Below, piece by piece: positions 1-4,573 of a stretch of DNA of 6,052 nt. The position numbers and the translations under genes are program-made. Within the stretch, counting starts at the first letter, position 1. Each line of letters opens with the position of its first letter. Under the pieces are notes generated by a model that was not told the origin of the DNA, did no database searches, and was given only the letters and a program-made list of their open reading frames with translations. The stretch is from Gammaproteobacteria bacterium. GTDB taxonomy: Bacteria; Pseudomonadota; Gammaproteobacteria; GCA-001735895. The stretch spans positions 1-6,052 of the forward strand of contig JARFPR010000217.1 of assembly GCA_029288195.1 (NCBI GenBank), written 5' to 3'.

Positions 1-326
1 AGGCTGGCCTGGATTTCTATTTCACGATACAGGTCCTGCAGGTAGGGCTGGGCACGTTCCTTGTTCTTGGTAATAACCTCGTTACAGGCGCAGTAGTAGC
101 AAATCGAGCTGCAAAACGGAATATGAAAATAAAGCGATAACGGTTTTGGAATCGGTTCTTCGTTACTTAACCTGGCCCAGTCACGATAGTCGCTTTCCGA
201 GATCTGGTCATGAAATTCTGTTGCCGGTGGGTAAGAGGTATAACGCGGCCCCGGTCTGTCGTATCGGTTAATCAAATCTTCTTGAAATACGGGTGCTCGG
301 GCCATCAATACTGAGGTATTTAACAT
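1..326 (-). CDS. hemN: Oxygen-independent coproporphyrinogen III oxidase (HemN), N-terminal part, truncated by window edge
   Basis: Radical-SAM enzyme of heme biosynthesis that oxidatively decarboxylates two propionates of coproporphyrinogen III to give protoporphyrinogen IX without O2; cytoplasmic. My translation gives 108 residues before the left edge. It contains GPRYTSYP (residues 26-33), typical of HemN near the N-terminus, and HIPFCSSICYYCACN (68-82), the CX3CX2CXC cluster motif (Cys72, 76, 79 bind 4Fe-4S; Cys81 is the extra HemN cysteine). Tyr66 just before it matches the conserved SAM-site tyrosine. The E. coli protein is about 457 aa, so roughly three quarters is missing. Two in-frame starts exist: ATG at 326 (used here) and ATG at 305, seven codons later, beginning MARAPVFQ. 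The AGGAG at 342-346 lies 15 nt from ATG326, rather far. Same strand as the upstream amidase, but with its own FNR box. The family call is very secure; the start is not. Confidence 0.93.
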   Translation of the reverse strand, partial: MLNTSVLMARAPVFQEDLINRYDRPGPRYTSYPPATEFHDQISESDYRDWARLSNEEPIPKPLSLYFHIPFCSSICYYCACNEVITKNKERAQPYLQDLYREIEIQAS

Positions 327-327
327 T

Positions 328-340
328 TCGACATAGACTA
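328..340 (-). promoter_or_regulatory. Possible class II FNR-dependent -10 element and start point for hemN
   Basis: Class II FNR promoters place the box near -41.5, which predicts transcription starting around 327-328. TAGTCT on the minus strand (340 down to 335) sits where the -10 hexamer should be and shares four of six bases with TATAAT. No separate -35 is needed at such promoters. If right, the mRNA would be leaderless for ATG326 or carry about a 22-nt leader for ATG305, and the AGGAG at 342-346 would not be transcribed. Spacing-based inference only. Confidence 0.35.
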
Positions 341-341
341 A

Positions 342-346
342 CTCCT
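342..346 (-). promoter_or_regulatory. AGGAG Shine-Dalgarno-like site before hemN
   Basis: AGGAG on the minus strand lies 7 nt before an ATG at 334, which opens a five-codon frame (Met-Ser-Lys-Cys-stop, 334 down to 320), and 15 nt before the hemN ATG at 326. The mini-frame overlaps the hemN start out of frame. It could therefore be a real ribosome site feeding hemN by translational coupling, or chance if transcription starts downstream of it. Confidence 0.3.
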
Positions 347-361
347 GGTGCCGAGTTTGCT

Positions 362-375
362 TTGATCTGGATCAA
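362..375 (-). promoter_or_regulatory. FNR/Anr binding site upstream of hemN
   Basis: TTGATCTGGATCAA is an exact match to the FNR/Anr consensus TTGAT-N4-ATCAA, with both half-sites perfect. FNR/Anr is the oxygen-sensing 4Fe-4S regulator, and Anr/FNR boxes before hemN are an established theme in proteobacteria, fitting the oxygen-independent enzyme. The centre (between 368 and 369) lies about 42 nt before ATG326 and 63 nt before ATG305. The site is symmetric, so orientation is assigned from hemN. Confidence 0.88.
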
Positions 376-396
376 TTCCGGGAAATCAAATCACTA

Positions 397-428
397 CTTT
401 AGTCCTTTAGTCCTTTAGTCCTTTAGTG
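397..428. repeat. 8-bp tandem repeat, four near-perfect units
   Basis: CTTTAGTC occurs at 397-404, 405-412 and 413-420, and a fourth unit (421-428) differs only in its last base. The array covers the last codons and stop of the amidase gene (TAA at 415-417 on the minus strand) and continues toward the FNR box, ending 21 bp from it. On the coding strand the unit is GACTAAAG. The stop falls in the second unit read, so adding copies would leave the amidase unchanged and only lengthen the spacer before hemN. Short repeats of this kind can change copy number by slippage. Confidence 0.85.
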
Positions 429-1770
429 CGGCTTCGATTGCGGCCGCAACCTGGTAGAGGCTTTCGTCGCGTCCGTTAGCGGCAGACAGCATTAACCCGA
501 CCGGGGGTTCACCTGGCTGGTGGCAGGGGAGGCTCATCGAGCAGCCGTCGAAATAATTGACGGTCGCGGTATTACGCAGGCAGCGCAGGTTGACGCGCCG
601 GGCATTGTCCTCGTCATCGGTTTCGGCGATTGCCGGCGGGATGCAGGCCACGCTCGGGTAAAGCAGTGCATCGACCTGCAGTGATTCGAACTGCTTATTA
701 AAGCGGTCGACGATCTGTTCCCGTTCACGATATCGCTGCTGTTGTTCTTCGCTGCTGATTTCAGCCCCGGCCGACATGCGCAAGCCGACAAAGGGGTCGT
801 ATTCATCAAGATGTTGTTCGAGCATTTCCCGGTGGTGCAACCAGACTTCGTAGACGACGATTGGGCGCTCGATGAAAAAGTCGTCGCAATGATCGAGCAC
901 GGGCATTGGCGTCTGCTGGATATTCACACCCGCTGCGATAAGTACTTCGACCGATCGCTCGAATGCTACACGTACTTCATCGTCGAGGTCTTCCATCACG
1001 CGAGCACCCGGGATCACCAGTTTCATGGTTTTCAGATCCGCGGCCTGCAATACCGGCAGGGTGTTGGAAGGTGGCAGCTTGCCGCACATCAACCGATCGA
1101 GAATAAAGCAACTATCGACGTCTACCGCGAGCGGTCCCGGTGCATCCAGTGTCGGCGACAGTGGGAATATCCCGTCAAGTGACATGCGACCATGGCTGGG
1201 TTTAACACCAACCACGCCGTTAAAGGCCGCCGGGATACGACAGGAACCTGCGGTGTCGGAACCGAGCGCGGCCGCCACGATGCCTTCGGCGACGGCAACG
1301 GCGCTGCCCGACGAGGAACCGCCGGGCAGGCGTCCGGTTTCGCGGTCCCAGATTGACAGGGGCGTGCCGTAATGTGGATTCTTGCCGATCCCGGAGAACG
1401 CAAACTCGCTCATGTTGGTGCGACCCAGGAACAACAACCCGGCAGCGCGCAACGGTGCTACAACGTCGGCGTCTTGAGCCTCGGGTTGCGCGTAGTGCCT
1501 GCGCACTATCGAGCCTGCGAGCGTGGATTCATTCCTGACATTGAACAGGTCCTTGAGTGCAATCGGAATGCCGGCAAGCGGTGACTGCGAAGGTGATTTC
1601 TGGCGTGCCCGGTCGATGGAAGCGGCCAGGTTCAGGAGTCCGGGATTGATCGCGGTAAATACCGCGCTCGACCGATTTGCCAGTTCCAGTGCCTGTTCCA
1701 CCAACTCGGTCGAAGTTGTATCTCCATTGCGTAGCGCCGTGGCGAGGACGCGTAATCCGGGCATGTTCAT
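415..1770 (-). CDS. Amidase-signature family hydrolase
   Basis: Predicted 451-aa amidase of the GatA/fatty-acid-amide-hydrolase/allophanate-hydrolase superfamily, hydrolysing a carboxamide to acid plus amine or ammonia; no signal peptide, so probably cytoplasmic. The catalytic triad is visible: Lys73 in ALKD, cis-Ser152 in LPGGSSSGSAVAVA, and nucleophile Ser176 in GSDTAGSCRIPA. The Ser-Ser spacing of 24 is the family norm. GRTNMSEFAFSG (116-127) and VVGVKPSHGR (186-195) are further family motifs. One glycine of the usual GSDTGGS is Ala174. ATG at 1770 is preferred because it forms an ATGA overlap with the sulfatase stop; ATG at 1812 would add 14 residues but has no ribosome site. Length is normal. 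The C-terminus lies in the 8-bp tandem repeat. It is unlikely to be true GatA, since no gatB or gatC lies beside it. Substrate unknown. Confidence 0.88.
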   Translation of the reverse strand: MNMPGLRVLATALRNGDTTSTELVEQALELANRSSAVFTAINPGLLNLAASIDRARQKSPSQSPLAGIPIALKDLFNVRNESTLAGSIVRRHYAQPEAQDADVVAPLRAAGLLFLGRTNMSEFAFSGIGKNPHYGTPLSIWDRETGRLPGGSSSGSAVAVAEGIVAAALGSDTAGSCRIPAAFNGVVGVKPSHGRMSLDGIFPLSPTLDAPGPLAVDVDSCFILDRLMCGKLPPSNTLPVLQAADLKTMKLVIPGARVMEDLDDEVRVAFERSVEVLIAAGVNIQQTPMPVLDHCDDFFIERPIVVYEVWLHHREMLEQHLDEYDPFVGLRMSAGAEISSEEQQQRYREREQIVDRFNKQFESLQVDALLYPSVACIPPAIAETDDEDNARRVNLRCLRNTATVNYFDGCSMSLPCHQPGEPPVGLMLSAANGRDESLYQVAAAIEAALKD

Positions 1771-3293
1771 GTCTTCGGAAACCGGTAACCCAGGATGTCC
1801 TGATAGGCCCATTGCGAGTAAATTTTGTCGGCGCGCAGGCAGTGTTGCTCAAGTTCGTCGACCGGCGAGAAATCCCAGTCGTGGAGCTGGCCCCTGGCAA
1901 GCGCTTCGCGCAGGAACAGGCGTCGACGTTGACTGGCGAAGACGTCACGCGCAAGGCCTTCGACATCCCACCGTTGCTGCACCAGTTTCGACAAGGCTTC
2001 GCGCGAATCCCCGTAGTCAGGGTTCTCAAACTGATTGATTCGCTCGTGAGGATCGGTTTCAAGGTCAAACAGCTGTTCGGGATCGATCGCGCTGTAGACG
2101 TATTTTATTGAACCCTGTTTGGCCATTAGCAGCGGCGTGGTCGAACCCTCGGCCAGGTTTTCAGCGTATACCGGGTGATCCCATAGTGTCGAGGAATCGG
2201 TTGCAAGTCCCCACAGGCTGTTTCCCGCAACCGTTTCGACCAGGGTCGACTGGTTCGTGTCGCCGGCGATTTCGAGCAGGGTGGGGAGCAGGTCTACCAG
2301 TGAAACATTTGCGCTGACACGGCGCTGGTCAATCTGTGGGTGACTGATAATCAGTGGAATTCGACAGGCTTCCTCGAAGAATGATTTCTTGTACCAGAGG
2401 CCATGCTCGCCCAGCATTTCACCGTGGTCGGTTGTCAGCAGGATGACGGTATTTTCATACAGCCCGGTTTCCTTTAATACCTCGAGTAACTGCCCGACCT
2501 GATCATCGACGTAACTGACCGAACCATAATATGCGTGTCGCGCCACGCGCACCTGTTCCTCGGTCGGAGGGTGGTCCTTTAACGCATACTGTGCCATCAG
2601 CCGCAGGCTGTAGGGATCCATCTCGTCCTGCGCGGTATTGACCACCGGCATATCGATGTCTTCATGGCGGTAACGGTCCCAATGCTCCGGCCGGCATTGA
2701 AACGGATCGTGCGGGTGTGTGAACGAAGTGAACAGCATGAAGGGGCGTTCATCTTTGCCGCGTGCCAGGTCGTAGATCTTGCGCCGCGCACGATGAGAGA
2801 CTTCGTCATCGTACTCGAGCTGCACATTGCGCAGGCAAACCCCGGCATCGGTAAAGGTAACACTATCGTTGGCAAAACTGGGCCTGACCTCGGTCCAGTC
2901 ACCGGTCCAGCCAAAATCCCCTGGGTAAATATCGGTGGTCAACCGCTCCTCGAATCCATGCAGTTGATCGGCACCGACGAAATGCATCTTGCCGACCAGG
3001 CAGGTCTGGTAGTCGAGATTGCGCAGGTAATGGGCGAAGGTCGGGATCGACGATGGAAACTCGGCTCCGTTGTCATAGGCAGCGATGGTCGAGGCCAGTT
3101 GACCCGCCATCATCGAAAACCGCGAGGGCGCACACAGCGGAAAATTGGTATAAGCGGAATCGAATATGGCGCCGTTGGCAGCCAGGGAATCGATGTGCGG
3201 TGTGCTTGCAATGGAGTTTTTGTAAGCCCCGATATATTGCGCTGCAAGTTGGTCTGCCTGGATTACGAGTATATTCGGCCTGCTGCTTTTCAT
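1767..3293 (-). CDS. Sulfatase of the choline-sulfatase (BetC) type
   Basis: Predicted 508-aa type I sulfatase, hydrolysing a sulfate ester to alcohol plus sulfate. Cys54 in LCAPSRFSMMAG is the CxPSR cysteine that must be converted to formylglycine by a maturase not encoded here. Other expected active-site residues: Asp14, Arg58, Asn75, Lys102 and His104 (GKMHFVG), His193 (THPHDP), Asp289-His290 (TTDHGE) and Lys302. Long stretches match BetC: SSIPTFAHYLR, DQLHGFEERLTTDIYP, DPEQLFDLETDP, and a C-terminal tail from about 440 like the choline-sulfatase C-terminal domain. Length is normal for BetC. However, the segment after Trp129 (about 131-155) lacks the WWYHN I remember from Sinorhizobium BetC and reads FAN instead, so choline-O-sulfate is not assured and no symbol is given. 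No signal peptide is apparent. TGAGAGAG (3298-3305) supports the start. No choline dehydrogenase or transporter lies nearby. Confidence 0.9.
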   Translation of the reverse strand: MKSSRPNILVIQADQLAAQYIGAYKNSIASTPHIDSLAANGAIFDSAYTNFPLCAPSRFSMMAGQLASTIAAYDNGAEFPSSIPTFAHYLRNLDYQTCLVGKMHFVGADQLHGFEERLTTDIYPGDFGWTGDWTEVRPSFANDSVTFTDAGVCLRNVQLEYDDEVSHRARRKIYDLARGKDERPFMLFTSFTHPHDPFQCRPEHWDRYRHEDIDMPVVNTAQDEMDPYSLRLMAQYALKDHPPTEEQVRVARHAYYGSVSYVDDQVGQLLEVLKETGLYENTVILLTTDHGEMLGEHGLWYKKSFFEEACRIPLIISHPQIDQRRVSANVSLVDLLPTLLEIAGDTNQSTLVETVAGNSLWGLATDSSTLWDHPVYAENLAEGSTTPLLMAKQGSIKYVYSAIDPEQLFDLETDPHERINQFENPDYGDSREALSKLVQQRWDVEGLARDVFASQRRRLFLREALARGQLHDWDFSPVDELEQHCLRADKIYSQWAYQDILGYRFPKT

Positions 3294-3351
3294 TGTGCTC
3301 TCTCAGTGAATTCAAGTTGTGAGTGGCAGGGGTTCAAGATATCTTAGGCGC
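3294..3351. promoter_or_regulatory. Divergent intergenic control region
   Basis: These 58 bp separate the divergent starts of the sulfatase-amidase unit and the lipoprotein hydrolase, so both promoters must lie here or extend into the coding ends. Visible elements are TGAGAGAG on the minus strand (3298-3305, sulfatase ribosome site), a TTCAAG direct repeat (3311-3316 and 3333-3338, 22 bp apart, near two helical turns) and the palindrome AAGATATCTT (3336-3345), which overlaps the second copy. I could not identify convincing -35/-10 pairs. Confidence 0.5.
3298..3305 (-). promoter_or_regulatory. Ribosome binding site of the sulfatase gene
   Basis: TGAGAGAG on the minus strand ends 4 nt before the ATG at 3293. 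The purine-rich GAGAG core has partial complementarity to the 16S rRNA tail, and this fixes the sulfatase start, which also agrees with the usual N-terminus of the family (RPNILVIQADQ right after the Met). Confidence 0.55.
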
Positions 3352-4518
3352 ATGCGTTATTTACTATCCTGTCTGTTCCTGCTGCTACTAGGGTGTTCCA
3401 GCATCGCACCGGTGAGTTTAACCAATCAATCCTCCGAGCGCGATAATGAGTGGCGGATAGAGAACCTCGAAGACAGTGGTTTGGACGTCGAAAAAATGCA
3501 GCAGTTGACGCAGAGACTCAAGTCGGGGTGGCATCCCAACGCGCATATGGTGCTGGTCGAGTACGGCGGTAAGTTGGTGTATGAAAATTACCTCTCTGGC
3601 GAAGATGAAAGCTGGGGCCAACCCGTCGGGTACCGGGTATTCGCAGCGGATTCGGTCCACGACCTGCGTTCGATATCCAAAAGCGTAACTTCACTGTTGC
3701 TCGGCATCGCCCTGGGTGACGATTTCGAAACCGCATTGTCGCGCCCGATCATCGAATACTTTCCCGAGTTCGCAGACCAGGTAGCGCCCGGCGTCGAACA
3801 AGTCACTTTGCATCAGGTCCTGACCATGTCGGCCGGTTTCAAGTGGAATGAAATGGTGATGCCTTATGCGTACGAAAAAAACGATGAGAGAAGATTGTAC
3901 GATGAGCCGGATCCGGTTCAGTATGCCCTGACCAGGCCATTGCACACTAAACCCGGCGAAAGCTGGTATTACAACGGCGGCATGACGATGGTTGTTGCTG
4001 CACTGATTGAAAAGATCAGCGGTAGGCCTTTTCTCGAGTTTGCGCGTGAAAAGTTAGGTGATCCCCTCGGTATCTCGAAAAGCGACATGGAGTGGCGGGG
4101 CCTTGGAATATGGCGCTCGAGGCCGACTTTGCCCAGTGCTGCCTCGGGATTACGCGCAACCGCAAGAGACCTGGCTAAAATAGGCTCGCTGGTATTGAAT
4201 GAAGGTCGCTGGAAAGGACGGCAAATAGTGCCAAGGGCCTGGATTCTGGCCTCTACGCAACGCCACATGGAGCAGTCTTTTCCGACGATCTGGAGCCTGT
4301 ACGGGATTTACGGTTATGGCTATCAATGGTGGCATGGAAACTTCAGTGGTGAGTACGGTGATTTTACCGCGATTACTGCCGTAGGGTATGGTGGTCAGCG
4401 CCTTTTCGTCATTCCCGAGAAGAAACTTGTTGTTACTATATTTGCCGGTAATTACGGCAACGGAATTTGGCGTATGTCGGAGCAGGTACTGGCCGAAATT
4501 GTTGCTGCCGCACCTTGA
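3352..4518 (+). CDS. Lipoprotein serine hydrolase, beta-lactamase / penicillin-binding-protein fold
   Basis: Predicted 388-aa serine hydrolase of the class C beta-lactamase-like family (esterases, D-aminopeptidases, 6-aminohexanoate-dimer hydrolase). Residues 1-15 (MRYLLSCLFLLLLGC) form a lipoprotein signal peptide with lipobox LLGC; lipidated Cys15 is followed by Ser-Ser, with no Asp at +2, predicting outer-membrane sorting and periplasmic action. Catalytic motifs: Ser107-x-x-Lys110 in RSISKSVTSLLLG, Tyr206-x-Asn208 in WYYNGGM, and a third-motif candidate VGYGGQ (344-349) near the C-terminus where other members have HxG, KTG or WGG. ATG at 3352 is preferred: it begins exactly at the signal peptide with TTAGG just upstream, whereas the in-frame GTG at 3319 would add 11 charged residues. 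Divergent from the sulfatase and convergent with the amine oxidase. The substrate cannot be read; a true antibiotic beta-lactamase is unlikely given the family and lipoprotein form. Confidence 0.87.
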   Translation: MRYLLSCLFLLLLGCSSIAPVSLTNQSSERDNEWRIENLEDSGLDVEKMQQLTQRLKSGWHPNAHMVLVEYGGKLVYENYLSGEDESWGQPVGYRVFAADSVHDLRSISKSVTSLLLGIALGDDFETALSRPIIEYFPEFADQVAPGVEQVTLHQVLTMSAGFKWNEMVMPYAYEKNDERRLYDEPDPVQYALTRPLHTKPGESWYYNGGMTMVVAALIEKISGRPFLEFAREKLGDPLGISKSDMEWRGLGIWRSRPTLPSAASGLRATARDLAKIGSLVLNEGRWKGRQIVPRAWILASTQRHMEQSFPTIWSLYGIYGYGYQWWHGNFSGEYGDFTAITAVGYGGQRLFVIPEKKLVVTIFAGNYGNGIWRMSEQVLAEIVAAAP

Positions 4519-4573
4519 ACCTCGACGTTCGCAAGTGAGTACAGCCTGGCTCTGGTGAGCATCGATACCCTGG
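4519..4573. other. Convergent spacer without a recognisable terminator
   Basis: This 55-bp gap lies between the stops of the lipoprotein hydrolase and the amine oxidase. The only inverted repeats are small: GCTC-TGGT-GAGC (about 4549-4560) and CCCTG-GT-CAGGG (4568-4579), the latter reaching into the amine oxidase stop. Neither is followed by a T-run on either strand and the stems are 4-5 bp, so an intrinsic terminator cannot be claimed. Confidence 0.4.

Noticed and set aside
742..1182. Open frame of 146 codons on the plus strand
   Set aside because: Antisense to the amidase, with no motif or ribosome site; a shadow of the real coding frame.
1771..1812. Longer amidase N-terminus from ATG at 1812
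   Set aside because: No Shine-Dalgarno sequence precedes it, the added residues are glycine/proline-rich and unlike the family, and ATG at 1770 makes a classic ATGA overlap.
1677..2111. Plus-strand open frame bridging the amidase-sulfatase junction
   Set aside because: Its Met-Pro-Val-Pro-Val-Pro start comes from low-complexity codons antisense to the amidase, and it spans two well-supported genes.
3309..3337. Sigma-70 promoter for the sulfatase (TTGAAC, 17 bp, TGAATT)
   Set aside because: The -10 matches only three of six bases, and the implied start would leave a leader of about 9 nt that excludes the TGAGAGAG ribosome site.
2664..3347. Open frame of 227 codons on the plus strand
   Set aside because: It lies antisense to the sulfatase gene, which has full catalytic motifs and family-length match. 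The translation shows no recognisable domain, and long antisense frames are common opposite such codon usage.
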